NCBI RefSeq assembly: GCF_014205255.1
Contig: NZ_JACHNE010000001.1
Coordinates: forward strand, 3,596,001-3,660,000
Direction of reading: 5' to 3'
Source: Streptomyces caelestis
GTDB taxonomy: Bacteria > Actinomycetota > Actinomycetes > Streptomycetales > Streptomycetaceae
Length of the DNA stretch: 64,000 bases
Below the pieces are notes generated by a model. It saw only the letters and a list, made by a program, of their open reading frames with translations. It searched no databases and was not told the DNA's origin. Within the stretch, counting starts at the first letter, position 1. Each line of letters starts with the position of its first letter. Positions 9,332-18,159 of the stretch are shown piece by piece. The translations under genes and the position numbers were made by a program.

Positions 9332-10801
9332 CTACCCACGCAGTCGTCCTCCGCAGTGCGGCCATGGGCTCGCCCCTCTTCGCACGTACAGCTTCTTCGC
9401 GCGGTACGTCTGTTCCGCTGCCGGGGCGTCCTGGGGGCGGCCCTTGCCGCCGAGGGCCTGCCAGGTCTGGGTGTCGAACTGGTAGAGGCCGCCGTAGGTG
9501 CCCGAGGAGTCGACCGCGTCGGGGCGGCCGCCGGACTCGCAGGCCGCGAGGGCCTGCCAGTCGAGGTGGTCGGCGCCCCGCACGGACGTGGGCCGCGGTT
9601 TGGTGCCGACCTTCACCACTTGCGGGCGAGGTTCGCGCACCACCTCGGACCGGATCCGGCGCGGCTTCTGCTTGACGCCGTTGACGGTGCGCAGGGAGTA
9701 GGTGATCCGGCGCAGGCCGGGCCGGCCCGCCTCTTCGACGACCTCCGTGCCGCGGAACAGGGTCGGGTCGTCGGTCCGCCGCACCTGGAACGGGATCTGC
9801 TCCTCCCGGACCTCCTTGCCGTCGGTGATGCGCAGCACCGTGACGGTCTGCCCGTCGCGCGGGAAGCTCCCCTGCGGGACGGACGTGGTGTCCTGGCCGC
9901 GCAGGGTGATCCCGGCCTTCTCGACGGCCTCCCGCACGGTCGCCGCGTTGGTGCGGACGGTGCGGGCCCGGCCGTCCGCCATGATCGTGACCGTGCGCTC
10001 GGTCCGCACGTCCAGCGCGAGCCCTTCCCGCCCGATACGCCGGGAGCGCGACATGGACACGTACGCGCCCTCCTGACGCACCCCCAGCTGCCGGAGCGCC
10101 CCCTCCACGGTGTGCGCCGTCGTCCACACCTCGCTCCGCTGTCCGTCGAGGGTGAGCCGCACGGGCCGGCCGTAGTGCACGGCGACTTCGTCACCGCTGG
10201 TGATCTCCGTGCCGGGTCCGGGCGCCACCACGTCGTGGGCGCCGACCTCGACGCCCTCCTCCGCCAGCAGCTCGGTGACGTCGTCGGCGAAGGTGTGCAG
10301 CGTGCGCGCCGTGCCGTCGACGTTCAGCTCGATCGCCTTGTCCTTGGCGACGAACGCCGTGGTGCCGCCCGCCAGGAAGGCGACGACCAGGGCCTGCGGG
10401 AGCAGCCGCCGCATCGAGCCGTCACCGGGTCGCTCGACGTAGCGCCCCTTGCGCCGGCGCGCGGACCGCCGGTGCGAGCCGGTGCGAGCCGCGGCGCGGG
10501 CTTCAGCGCGCGTTGTGCGCGCGCCGGTCGCGGGTGGTGCCGCATCGTCGTCCGGGACGCCTTGCCGGGGCAGTCCGGGCAGGGGCGGCACCTCGTAGGC
10601 GGGCCGGTAGGCGTCCTCATAGGCGACGGGCGCCCCGGGCGTCCCGTACCCGAGCAGGTCGGCGGGCGGCGCATCGAAACCGCCGTAGCCCGGGTCCGCG
10701 TAGGCCGGGCCGTCCGCGTAGGCCGGGCCATACGCCTCGTACGCCTCGAATGTCTCGTACGTCTTGTAGCTCTCGTATGTCTCGTACTGCGAGTTGCTCA
10801 C
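9332..10801 (-). CDS. Resuscitation-promoting-factor-like muralytic enzyme (DUF348-G5-transglycosylase)
   Basis: 489 aa. In order: a Tyr-rich N-terminus with '[19 protein letters not shown]' repeats, a basic patch, one membrane helix (about 133-152), three DUF348 repeats, a G5 domain and a C-terminal lysozyme-like Rpf domain. The Rpf domain has '[11 protein letters not shown]' (catalytic Glu422) and '[13 protein letters not shown]'. Rpf enzymes cleave peptidoglycan and promote germination or outgrowth of dormant cells. From memory, the S. coelicolor orthologue is RpfC. I preferred the GTG at 10801, which has GGAG 9 nt upstream, over the GTG at 10879, whose GGAG lies only 2 nt away. Unlike secreted Rpfs it appears anchored by an uncleaved helix. 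Confidence 0.88.
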   Translation of the reverse strand: MSNSQYETYESYKTYETFEAYEAYGPAYADGPAYADPGYGGFDAPPADLLGYGTPGAPVAYEDAYRPAYEVPPLPGLPRQGVPDDDAAPPATGARTTRAEARAAARTGSHRRSARRRKGRYVERPGDGSMRRLLPQALVVAFLAGGTTAFVAKDKAIELNVDGTARTLHTFADDVTELLAEEGVEVGAHDVVAPGPGTEITSGDEVAVHYGRPVRLTLDGQRSEVWTTAHTVEGALRQLGVRQEGAYVSMSRSRRIGREGLALDVRTERTVTIMADGRARTVRTNAATVREAVEKAGITLRGQDTTSVPQGSFPRDGQTVTVLRITDGKEVREEQIPFQVRRTDDPTLFRGTEVVEEAGRPGLRRITYSLRTVNGVKQKPRRIRSEVVREPRPQVVKVGTKPRPTSVRGADHLDWQALAACESGGRPDAVDSSGTYGGLYQFDTQTWQALGGKGRPQDAPAAEQTYRAKKLYVRRGASPWPHCGGRLRG

Positions 10802-10924
10802 GCCGACACGCTCCAGGGGCCGGAGGGGGTCCAGAGGGGTCCGGATCGGGCCCCCAGAACCTAGCGGAGCGTTCGTCACTCTCCAAAGCGACGCGACTAC
10901 GCACAGTAGTACGGCGCGCTCGGG

Positions 10925-11806
10925 TCAGTAGCCGAAGGCCCGCGCCGTGTTCGCCGCGAGAGCCGTCGCCAGCGTGTCCTCGTCGACGCCGCGCACCTCG
11001 GCCATGGCCCGCACCGTGATCGGCACGAGGTACGGGGCGTTGGGCCGGCCGCGGTACGGCACCGGCGTGAGGAAGGGCGCGTCCGTCTCCACCAGCAGCA
11101 GCTCCGGCGGGGCCACCGCCACCGCGTCCCGCAGGTTCTGGGCGTTCTTGAAGGTGACGTTGCCGGCGAAGGACATGAAGTAGCCCGCGCCCGCGCAGAT
11201 CCCCGCCATCTCGGCGTCGCCGGAGTAGCAGTGGAAGACGGTCCGCTCGGGGGCGCCCTCCTCCTTCAGCACGCGCAGGACGTCGGCGTGGGCGTCGCGG
11301 TCGTGGATGACCAGGGCCTTGCCGTGCCGCTTGGCGATCTCGATGTGGGCGCGGAAGGACCTCTCCTGCGCCTCCTTGCCCTCGGGCCCGGTGCGGAAGT
11401 AGTCGAGGCCTGTCTCACCGACGCCTTTGACCTGGGGCAACGCGGCCAGCCGGTCGATCTCGGCGAGGGCGTCGTCCAGGGCAGCCTGCCCGCCCGGTCC
11501 GCGCGCGCCCTGCCTCGACCAGCCGTCGGGATCGCCGTGGACGATCCGCGGAGCCTCGTTCGGGTGCAGGGCGACCGTCGCGTGGACGGCGTCGTACGCG
11601 GCCGCCGTCTCGGCCGCCCAGCGGGAGCCCTTGAGGTCGCAGCCGACCTGCACGACGGTCGTCACTCCGACGGATGCCGCCTTCCCCAGCGCCTCCTCGA
11701 CCGTGGCGGACTGCATGTCCAGATGGGTGTGGGAGTCGGCGACCGGCACCCGGAGGGGGTCCGGGAGCGGGGGCGCGGCGTGCTTGCCGGAGTCGTTCGA
11801 AGGCAT
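10925..11806 (-). CDS. tatD: TatD family 3'-5' DNase / metal-dependent hydrolase
   Basis: 293 aa TIM-barrel hydrolase. It has the metal site 'DSHTHLD' near the N-terminus, 'GVGETGLDYFR', 'KALVIHDRDAH', 'VFHCYSGD' and the terminal 'LLVETDAPFLTP'. Family members degrade DNA in a metal-dependent way. In Streptomyces the gene commonly sits next to rpf and rsmA, as here. Confidence 0.93.
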   Translation of the reverse strand: MPSNDSGKHAAPPLPDPLRVPVADSHTHLDMQSATVEEALGKAASVGVTTVVQVGCDLKGSRWAAETAAAYDAVHATVALHPNEAPRIVHGDPDGWSRQGARGPGGQAALDDALAEIDRLAALPQVKGVGETGLDYFRTGPEGKEAQERSFRAHIEIAKRHGKALVIHDRDAHADVLRVLKEEGAPERTVFHCYSGDAEMAGICAGAGYFMSFAGNVTFKNAQNLRDAVAVAPPELLLVETDAPFLTPVPYRGRPNAPYLVPITVRAMAEVRGVDEDTLATALAANTARAFGY

Positions 11807-11828
11807 GCCCCGATCCTACGAAAGGGGT

Positions 11829-11864
11829 ACGCCCTCCCCGATGGGGGAGGACCGGGGAGGGCGT
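11829..11864. terminator. Strong hairpin, 12-bp perfect stem
   Basis: ACGCCCTCCCCG (11829-11840) pairs perfectly with CGGGGAGGGCGT (11853-11864). It lies just past the stop of the zinc-ribbon gene and upstream of tatD, so it separates the two transcripts. Confidence 0.75.
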
Positions 11865-11885
11865 CGACAAGGGGAGCCGGACGGG

Positions 11886-12296
11886 TCAGCTCGCCTTGCG
11901 CTGGAAGGGGTGCAGCAGGTCGGACAGGTGCCAGTGGTGGTCGTCGCGCTCCTCGCGTGCGCCCTGCGCCCCGGGCGCTTCCACAGGCCCGGCGGGCGGC
12001 GGCACGCGGTCGGGCCGGTGCGCCGCGTTGCGCGCCGTCTCGACCCGCCCGGGCCGCATGATCCGCAGGAGGTGCCCGTCGCAGTTCTGGCACGTGGGCT
12101 TGCTCAACGGGGAGGGCACGACGATGCCGTCCGCCACGTAGAGGACGAACTCGTGTCCCGCGGCGTCCGTGTGGTGCTCTATCTCGTAGGACTGCTCCCA
12201 GCCGTACCCGCAGCGCATGCAGGCGAAGGAGTACGACTCGTTGACGACGGCGTTCGCGCCGGCGCGGAGCCCGGTCTGCCCTGCGTTCTCACTCAT
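11886..12296 (-). CDS. Small zinc-ribbon protein, function unknown
   Basis: 136 aa, cytoplasmic. Two CxxC knuckles (C26-x2-C29 in 'SFACMRCGYG' and C69-x2-C72 in 'PTCQNCDG') would bind one zinc. The C-terminal half is Pro/Arg/His-rich and probably disordered. The ATG follows an AGGAG site. It is a conserved Streptomyces type; I do not know its function. Confidence 0.8.
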   Translation of the reverse strand: MSENAGQTGLRAGANAVVNESYSFACMRCGYGWEQSYEIEHHTDAAGHEFVLYVADGIVVPSPLSKPTCQNCDGHLLRIMRPGRVETARNAAHRPDRVPPPAGPVEAPGAQGAREERDDHHWHLSDLLHPFQRKAS

Positions 12297-12450
12297 GCCA
12301 GCTCCTGTTCCGCTGTGGCGTGAGGACGATTCCGTCCCCGAACCCAGTGGACTCCTCAGCCGGACCGAAGACGGCAGACCTGTCGACTGTTGGCGCTGTT
12401 TTGGGGGTTCCTTGCCTCAGCGCCCGTCGCCTTTGCCCGCCCATGGGATG

Positions 12451-12534
12451 CCGCGCCCCGAAGGGGCGCGGGGCTGTATCCATGTGCGGCTCCGCCGCGT
12501 GGGCGCGACCAGCCACAGACAACCGTCAGCCGGC
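12451..12534. repeat. Dispersed Streptomyces intergenic repeat with terminator hairpin
   Basis: It begins with a perfect hairpin, CCGCGCCCC-GAA-GGGGCGCGG (12451-12471), directly 3' of rsmI. It continues into 'GCGGCTCCGCCGC' and 'GTGGGCGCGACCAGCCAC'. From memory, these blocks recur in many Streptomyces intergenic regions; copy number could not be checked here. The hairpin probably terminates rsmI. The remaining gap, 12297-12450, shows no gene. Confidence 0.6.
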
Positions 12535-13371
12535 GTTCTTCGCGGCAACCACCGCATCAAAGACAACCCTCTTCGGCACCCCGGCCTCCACCGCCACCGC
12601 GGCGATCGCCTCCTTGCGCCGCTCCCCGGCCTCCTCCCGCACCCGGACCCGCCGCACCAGCTCCTCCGCCCCGATCTCCTCGGGCCCTCGCTCCGGCGCC
12701 CCCTCCACCACCACGGTGATCTCCCCGCGCACACCCTCCGCGGCCCAGGCCGCCAGCTCCCCCAGCCCCCCGCGCCGTACTTCCTCGTACGTCTTGGTCA
12801 GCTCCCGGCACACCGCGGCCCGCCGCTCCGCCCCGAACACCTCGGCCATCGCCGCGAGCGTGTCGTCGAGCCGGTGCGGAGCCTCGAAGTAGACGAGCGT
12901 GCGCCGCTCCCCGGCCACCTCCCGCAGCCGCCCCAGCCGCTCCCCCGCCTTGCGCGGCAGGAACCCCTCGAAGCAGAACCGGTCGACGGGCAGCCCGGAC
13001 AGCGCGAGCGCGGTGAGCACGGCGGACGGCCCGGGCACTGCGGTGACCCGGACGTCCCGCTCGACGGCGGCGGCGACCAGCCGGTACCCGGGGTCGGACA
13101 CGGACGGCATCCCCGCGTCCGTGACGAGCAGCACCCGCGCCCCGCCCACCAGTTCCTCGACCAGCTCCGGCGTCCGCGCGGACTCGTTGCCCTCGAAGTA
13201 CGACACCACCCGCCCCTTGGGTGTGACGCCGAGCGCCTGGGTCAGCCGCCGCAGCCGCCGCGTGTCCTCGGCGGCGACGACATCGGCTCCGGCCAGTTCC
13301 TCGGCGAGCCGGGGCGGGGCGTCCGCGGTGTCGCCGATGGGGGTGCCTGCGAGTACGAGGGTTCCGGTCAC
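12526..13371 (-). CDS. rsmI: 16S rRNA (cytidine1402-2'-O)-methyltransferase
   Basis: 281 aa tetrapyrrole-methylase-fold enzyme that 2'-O-methylates C1402 of 16S rRNA. Motifs seen are 'LVLAGTPIGD', 'VVAAEDTRRLRRL', 'VLLVTDAGMPSVSDPG', 'VTAVPGPSAVLTALALSGL' and 'YFEAPHRL'. The GTG at 13371 fits the family start and has GGAGG 9 nt upstream; the in-frame ATG at 13380 touches the ribosome site. The gene is divergent from pmt. Confidence 0.93.
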   Translation of the reverse strand: MTGTLVLAGTPIGDTADAPPRLAEELAGADVVAAEDTRRLRRLTQALGVTPKGRVVSYFEGNESARTPELVEELVGGARVLLVTDAGMPSVSDPGYRLVAAAVERDVRVTAVPGPSAVLTALALSGLPVDRFCFEGFLPRKAGERLGRLREVAGERRTLVYFEAPHRLDDTLAAMAEVFGAERRAAVCRELTKTYEEVRRGGLGELAAWAAEGVRGEITVVVEGAPERGPEEIGAEELVRRVRVREEAGERRKEAIAAVAVEAGVPKRVVFDAVVAAKNAG

Positions 13372-13445
13372 GCCCCCCATCCTCCCAGGGGCGGCGGATG
13401 GGGACGCATACCGGCCATGCACGGGACTCACACAGCACGGTTCCC

Positions 13446-13451
13446 TACGAT
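13446..13451 (+). promoter_or_regulatory. -10 box suggesting a leaderless pmt transcript
   Basis: TACGAT lies 6 nt before the pmt GTG, and no ribosome site is visible. The transcript start would then coincide with the start codon. The -35 region is not clear. Confidence 0.45.
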
Positions 13452-13457
13452 GGCGCG

Positions 13458-15203
13458 GTGACCAGTACCGCGTCCTCCACGGACACCCGGCAGGGCCAGG
13501 CGCCGCACGAGCAGCGGCCGTCCTGGCAGCAGCGGCTGCGCCGCTTCGGCTACCAGCAGCCACGAAGCGACGCCCGCGACGTCCGTGACCGGCTGGTGCC
13601 GCCGTACACCGAGCCCGGCCCGCGCCTGTGGGCCGCGCTCGGCATCCCGCGCACGCTCGCGGGGCGACTGGTGCGCTGGTCGGGCTGGATCGGCCCGCTG
13701 CTCGTCACCGTGCTGGCGGGGGTGCTGCGGTTCTGGAACCTGGGCAGCCCCAAGGCGGTGATATTCGACGAGACGTACTACGCCAAGGACGCGTGGGCGC
13801 TCGTCCACCGCGGTTTCGAGGTCAACTGGGACAAGAACGCCAACGACCTGGTTCTCTCGTCCGGCGGGCACGTCACCATCCCGACGGACGCGGCGTACGT
13901 CGTGCACCCGCCGGTCGGCAAGTACGTCATCGGGCTCGGCGAGCTGCTGTTCGGTTTCGACCCGTTCGGCTGGCGGTTCATGACGGCGCTGCTCGGCACG
14001 CTGTCCGTGCTGCTGCTGTGCCGGATCGGCCGCCGGCTGTTCCGCTCCACGTTCCTGGGGTGCCTGGCGGGCGCGCTGATGGCGGTGGACGGCCTGCACT
14101 TCGTGATGAGCCGCACGGCACTGCTCGACGGCGTGCTGATGTTCTTCGTGCTGGCCGCGTTCGGCTGTCTGCTCATCGACCGGGACAAGGCCCGCGAGAA
14201 ACTCGCCGCGGCACTCCCGGCGGACGCCGACGGCCGGGTCCGCCCCGACCGGCACGTCGCCGAGACGGCCCGCCTGGGATGGCGCCCCTGGCGCTGGGCG
14301 GCGGGCCTGATGCTGGGCCTGGCCTTCGCCACCAAGTGGAACGGCCTGTACATCCTGGCCGCGTTCTGCCTTCTGGCGGTCCTGTGGGACGTCGGTTCGC
14401 GCCGGGTCGCGGGCGCGCGGCACCCGCACTCGGCCGTGCTCAGGCGCGACACGGGCCTGGCGTTCCTCGCCACGGTCCCGGTCGCGATCGTCACCTACGT
14501 GCTGTCCTGGACCGGCTGGATCCTCTCCCCCACCGACGGCTCGGGCGGCTACTTCCGCAACTGGGCCGCGACCGACGGCAAGGGCGGCAACTGGACCTTC
14601 CTGCCCGACTGGCTGCGCAGCCTGTGGCACTACGAGCACCAGGTGTACGAGTTCCACGTCGGCCTGTCCTCGCCGCACACCTACCAGTCCAACCCGTGGA
14701 GCTGGCTGGTCCTGGGCCGCCCGGTGTCGTACTTCTACGAGTCCCCCGCGCCCGGCCGGGACGGCTGCCCCGCGGACGCCGGCGAGAAGTGCGCCCGCGA
14801 GGTCCTGGCCCTCGGCACGCCGGTGCTGTGGTGGGTCGCCTGCTTCGCGGTCCTCTACGTCCTGTGGCGCTGGCTGCTGCGCCGCGACTGGCGCGCGGGC
14901 GCCATCGCCTGCGGCATCGCGGCCGGCTACCTGCCCTGGTTCATGTACCAGGAGCGCACGATCTTCTTCTTCTACGCCATCGTCTTCCTGCCCTTCCTGT
15001 GCCTGGCGGTGGCCATGCTCCTCGGCGCGATCATCGGCCCACCCCGCTCCTCCGACACCCGTCGCGTCGTCGGCGCGACGAGCGCGGGCGTACTGGTCCT
15101 GCTGATCGCGTGGAACTTCATCTACTTCTGGCCGCTGTACACGGGCACCGCCATACCGATCGACGACTGGCGGGCTCGGATGTGGCTGGACACCTGGGTC
15201 TAG
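13458..15203 (+). CDS. pmt: Dolichyl-phosphate-mannose-protein mannosyltransferase family (protein O-mannosyltransferase)
   Basis: 581 aa polytopic GT39 enzyme that transfers mannose from polyprenyl-phosphate-mannose to Ser/Thr of exported proteins. It has the catalytic first-loop acidic pair in 'VIFDETYYAKDAW', many membrane helices and the C-terminal conserved 'RARMWLDTWV'. Its last seven codons form the left copy of a 21-bp repeat that recurs at 18093-18113. A mini-island and an IS start 3 nt after the TAG stop, yet the reading frame is intact. The GTG start is probably leaderless. In S. coelicolor Pmt is the phiC31 receptor-modification enzyme (established knowledge). Confidence 0.93.
   Translation: MTSTASSTDTRQGQAPHEQRPSWQQRLRRFGYQQPRSDARDVRDRLVPPYTEPGPRLWAALGIPRTLAGRLVRWSGWIGPLLVTVLAGVLRFWNLGSPKAVIFDETYYAKDAWALVHRGFEVNWDKNANDLVLSSGGHVTIPTDAAYVVHPPVGKYVIGLGELLFGFDPFGWRFMTALLGTLSVLLLCRIGRRLFRSTFLGCLAGALMAVDGLHFVMSRTALLDGVLMFFVLAAFGCLLIDRDKAREKLAAALPADADGRVRPDRHVAETARLGWRPWRWAAGLMLGLAFATKWNGLYILAAFCLLAVLWDVGSRRVAGARHPHSAVLRRDTGLAFLATVPVAIVTYVLSWTGWILSPTDGSGGYFRNWAATDGKGGNWTFLPDWLRSLWHYEHQVYEFHVGLSSPHTYQSNPWSWLVLGRPVSYFYESPAPGRDGCPADAGEKCAREVLALGTPVLWWVACFAVLYVLWRWLLRRDWRAGAIACGIAAGYLPWFMYQERTIFFFYAIVFLPFLCLAVAMLLGAIIGPPRSSDTRRVVGATSAGVLVLLIAWNFIYFWPLYTGTAIPIDDWRARMWLDTWV
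15180..15200 (+). repeat. Left 21-bp direct repeat (attL-like), inside the pmt 3' end
   Basis: A 21-bp block encoding 'MWLDTWV', identical to 18093-18113. Allowing two mismatches, similarity extends 6 bp further (TAGGTG here, CAGCTG on the right). It marks the left boundary of mini-island 1. Confidence 0.85.
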
Positions 15204-15206
15204 GTG
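15197..15206 (+). repeat. Left 10-bp target-site duplication of the IS4-family element
   Basis: GGTCTAGGTG is repeated exactly at 16676-16685 on the other side of the IS. The length is typical for IS4-family insertions. It overlaps the pmt stop codon. Confidence 0.85.
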
Positions 15207-16675
15207 CAATACCAGTGATTTAGGTGGTTTTCCGGCGGGTCGGCCTGGGCTTCGTCGGCCCGACCAGGGCTGCGCGGGGTGCGTCCGGCCGGGACGGATT
15301 GCGGTGCTCGCTCCTCTTGAGTTTCCAGTTGGACATCTTGCGTTTGATGACGCGGGGGTTGGCGCGTAACCGGCGGGGAGGCAGAGGACGTTCGCGGATC
15401 TCACGCAGTGCCGTGGCCAGGGCCCTGGTCAGCCGGGAGGGGGGAAAACGCCGCCTGGTCGGTGACCTGGCGGCGGACGATGCGCAGGGTGCGGGTGAAG
15501 GAGATCCGGTCAGGATCGTGCTCCGCCTGCTGCGCGGCTTGGTGCATCAGGTCTCGCAGGGCGTGGTGCACCAGGAGGAAACCGAAGATCTCCTGTTCGA
15601 CGCCGGCCGGATGCTGGGAGCGCAGGACCATGCGGGGTCCGCCCTGGTGGGTCTTGATCTCGTCCAGCGTGTTCTCGATCTCCCACCGCTGGGCATAGAG
15701 AGCGGCCAAGGCGGTGGCGGATGCGGCCTTCGGGTCCAGGATGGTGGTGATCAGCCGGTAGACCGTGCCGCCGGGGATCAGGGTGTACTCGATGACGCGG
15801 ACGGCGGCGGGGTCTTGGCGGCGGTTCTTGTCCCGGGCGGCGACGATCTCGGAGAGGTAGGAGCCGTCCTCCAGCAGGGCCCGCACCGGCAGCACGGCGT
15901 CATTCTTGACCCGCCACAGCAGGTCGGCGCCGGTCGCTGCGGCGGCCCGCCACAGGTCGAAGCCGCGAAAGCCCCGGTCGGCCAAGAGCAGCATGCCCGG
16001 CCTCAGCGCCGTGAACAGGCGCTGGGCCAGCTCAGTTTCATGGACGGCCAAAGGGCCCGCCTCAGCCGCGAAGACGGCGTGGGTGCCGCACTCGACCAGC
16101 GCGGCCACCCTCGCTTGCGGGTAGGCGCTCTTCTCCTGTCCCCGGCTTGTGCCCGGGCGGCCGAAGAAAGCCGCATTGGCCTCGGTGTCCGGCACGTCGA
16201 AGGTAGTGCCGTCCACCGCGACCAGCCGCCAGCCCCGGTACCAGGACCCGCTCGTCTCCTCGGTCGCCACCGGATGGCACACCCGGTCGAACAGGGCCCG
16301 CAGCGGTTCCGGGCCCAGCCGCAGCCGGGCCCGGCCGATTGCCGCGGTGGTCGGCACCCGCCACGTTCCCTTCCACCGGCCCATCCGCTCCAGACCGTGG
16401 GTGAGGAGCCGCGCGACCTCCTCGTATCCCTGCCCGGCAAACAGGCACATGGCCAGCACGAAATAGACGACCACCCGGGCCGGCAGCAGCCGCTGCCTCT
16501 GCTCGGCCCGGCCGCACTCCGCGATCACCTCGTCCACCAGCTCAGGCGGAAACGCCCGGGTCAGCACCCCAAGCGCAATCCGATCCGAGAACCGCTCGCT
16601 TGCTGAGGACTTCACCTGTCCGGGCCTTGGCACACCCCACCCAACGATCGGAAGACAGCAAAGTCACCGGCATTG
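15207..16675 (-). mobile_element. Complete IS4-family insertion sequence (1469 bp)
   Basis: The ends are inverted repeats: CAATACCAGTGATTTAGG at the left and, read inwards from the right, CAATGCCGGTGACTTTGC (about 14 of 18 match). A 10-bp target duplication GGTCTAGGTG flanks it. Inside is a single leftward transposase gene. The insertion lies 3 bp after the pmt stop codon, in the island boundary. Confidence 0.88.
15220..16633 (-). pseudogene. IS4-family DDE transposase, frameshifted near the C-terminus
   Basis: The main frame (16633 to 15401) encodes 410 aa with the complete DDE core: 'VAVDGTTFDVPD', 'LLADRGF' and the YREK signature in 'YAQRWEIENTLDEIK'. It stops early at 15401. The next frame continues in register with 'TRALATALREIRERPLPPRR', then 'NPRVIKRK', to a TAA at 15220-15222. 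This is the usual C-terminal tail of the family. The shift sits at a T4C6 run in coding sense (15439-15448); removing one T restores 'QAAFPPSRLTRAL'. It may be a real mutation, a programmed shift or a homopolymer sequencing error. Confidence 0.82.
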
Positions 16676-16685
16676 GGTCTAGGTG
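16676..16685 (+). repeat. Right 10-bp target-site duplication of the IS
   Basis: GGTCTAGGTG, identical to 15197-15206. It directly abuts the right IS terminus. Confidence 0.85.
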
Positions 16686-16754
16686 GGCGGACGCACCATT
16701 GGCCCGACGCCCGCGCCGGGCCATCCTCGTCTTGTTTCACGAGATGATCGCGTC

Positions 16755-17280
16755 ATGACTGAGATCGTCTTGATGTCCGACGCGAGAGTCGCAGCCGTGC
16801 CTGTTCAGGAGTGTGGTGAACGGCTCGTCGATGTGCGACGGGACAAATCTTTGCTGGTCGATGAGCGAAAGCGGCAGGACCCCGCGGGTGCCTTCGCCCA
16901 CCTGCGGCAAGGAGTGCAGGTCCGTTGAGCAGGTCCGCTCGGCAGCCAGCCGCTACGTGTCCCCGCCTGAGATCGCACCCCACAGTGCCGGCGCAGCCGT
17001 TGACCTGACGCTCGCAGACGCCGACGGCCGTGAACTCGACATGGGCACCCGCATGAACGCGACTCCTGAGGAGAGCGCGGGCGCCTGTTACACGCAGGCC
17101 GACAACATCAGCCATCAGGCCCGCTCCAATCGAGACGTCCTGGGCACGGCGCTTGGCGCTGCCGGCCTGGTCAACTACCCCACAGAGTGGTGGCACTGGT
17201 CATACGGAGACCGTTATTGGGCCTTGACGACAGGAGCGGATGCCGCCTGCTACGGGCCCAAGGATCTGGATTCGGTATGA
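16755..17280 (+). pseudogene. Broken VanX-like D-Ala-D-Ala dipeptidase gene
   Basis: From ATG 16755 one frame gives 'MTEIVLMSDARVAAVPV' through 'GAFAHLRQGVQVR' and then TGA (16926-16928). The other frame then carries the C-terminal half: 'SRYVSPPEIAPHSAGAAVD' (zinc His and Asp), 'LDMGTRMN' and 'YPTEWWHWSYGDRYW' (catalytic Glu, zinc His), ending at 17280. In VanX-family enzymes about 45-50 residues, including the substrate-binding Arg region, lie between these halves. They are missing, so an internal deletion plus frameshift is inferred. The 9-bp repeat GCAGGTCCG (16916-16924 and 16929-16937) sits at the scar. Intact enzymes hydrolyse D-Ala-D-Ala, sometimes in glycopeptide resistance. Confidence 0.82.
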
Positions 17281-17963
17281 ACCGGGATCGGGTAGTCGAA
17301 GCGTTTCGTCTCGAAGCCGGGCAACTCTCGCGGGCGATGACTGAGGTAGCGGAGGCTGAGTGGCGTCTGCCGACGCGGTGTGAACCGTGGAAAGTCGGCG
17401 ACTTGCTGGCGCATGTTCGGGTGGTGATCGCCTGGCTTCCCGACATGCTGACCGCACCGGCGCCGACCCGCGCCGAGGTCTCGGCAGCGGAGTACTACCG
17501 GCCCGACGACCGTTTCGCTCCGGAAACCAACGCGGCTCGCATCGCTCTCGCCCAGGCTCATGCGGCCGAGCAACTGAGTGGCACCGCGCTCGTCGAGGAC
17601 TTCAAAGCCACGTGGCAGCGTGTGGACCGACTATGCCGGGCTGAGCCGGAAGGGCGTGTGGTTCGCACCAGGCATGGCGATCCGATGCTCCTGTCGGAGT
17701 TCCTGCTGACGCGGGTGGTCGAGGTCGCCCTGCACGGCCTGGACCTTGCCGACGCCTTGGGACGCGAGCCATGGCTGACCTCCCTGGCCGCAGACTTGGT
17801 ACAGGATCTTCTGCTCGACCCGGATGGCGTGTTGGCACTGCAGAAGAAGCTGAGTTGGGGGCAGCTTCGCTTCCTACGCAAGGCGACCGGGCGTGAGCCG
17901 ATGACAAAGGAAGAAGCGCTTGACGTCGACCGCCTGGGCATCCGGTGGCTCGCGCTGGGGTGA
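17277..17963 (+). CDS. Maleylpyruvate isomerase N-terminal / DinB-fold, mycothiol-dependent-type protein
   Basis: 228 aa. The N-terminal four-helix bundle has the metal-site pattern of the MDMPI/DinB family: His in 'LLAHVRVVIAW' and 'VVEVALHGLDLADALG' (HxxD). Characterised members use mycothiol as a cofactor in isomerase or transferase reactions; the substrate here is unknown. The ATG overlaps the TGA of the vanX-like pseudogene (ATGA), so the two were once translationally coupled and this gene may now be poorly translated. It lies inside mini-island 1. The 129-bp tail to the right repeat has no gene. Confidence 0.82.
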   Translation: MNRDRVVEAFRLEAGQLSRAMTEVAEAEWRLPTRCEPWKVGDLLAHVRVVIAWLPDMLTAPAPTRAEVSAAEYYRPDDRFAPETNAARIALAQAHAAEQLSGTALVEDFKATWQRVDRLCRAEPEGRVVRTRHGDPMLLSEFLLTRVVEVALHGLDLADALGREPWLTSLAADLVQDLLLDPDGVLALQKKLSWGQLRFLRKATGREPMTKEEALDVDRLGIRWLALG

Positions 17964-18092
17964 GAACGTCTTTGGAGCGGATCTACAGGGCGCCGGACCC
18001 GGAGGACCGTGGTCCGCGAGACCGCTGGACGACGGTCGCGGGGCACATGCTGACATGAGTCGCCTGGTGAAGCCCTCGGCGGATAGCCACTC

Positions 18093-18113
18093 ATGTGGCT
18101 GGACACCTGGGTC
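18093..18113 (+). repeat. Right 21-bp direct repeat (attR-like)
   Basis: Identical to 15180-15200. The following CAG replaces the TAG stop seen in the left copy, as expected if this copy is the displaced original 3' end of pmt, no longer under coding constraint. Confidence 0.82.
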
Positions 18114-18159
18114 CAGCTGAGAGGATGGCGCGGATCATCACACGAAACGGGGGGCGAGC

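Larger units (their letters stand above)
15201..18113. mobile_element. Mini-island 1 between 21-bp repeats at the 3' end of pmt
   Basis: About 2.9 kb bounded by identical 21-bp repeats, the left one being the end of pmt. It contains an IS4-family element (15207-16675), a vanX-like pseudogene and a DinB/MDMPI-fold gene. Removing the IS and one TSD leaves 1.4 kb of cargo. No integrase or replication gene is present, so it looks like a remnant of a larger integrated element or a recombination scar. Duplication of a gene end is the usual mark of site-specific integration, but the mechanism is inferred. Confidence 0.7.

Noticed and set aside
13398..13457. ATG start for pmt 20 codons upstream
   Set aside because: The extra residues overlap the rsmI promoter side and are not protein-like; the GTG 6 nt after TACGAT is better.
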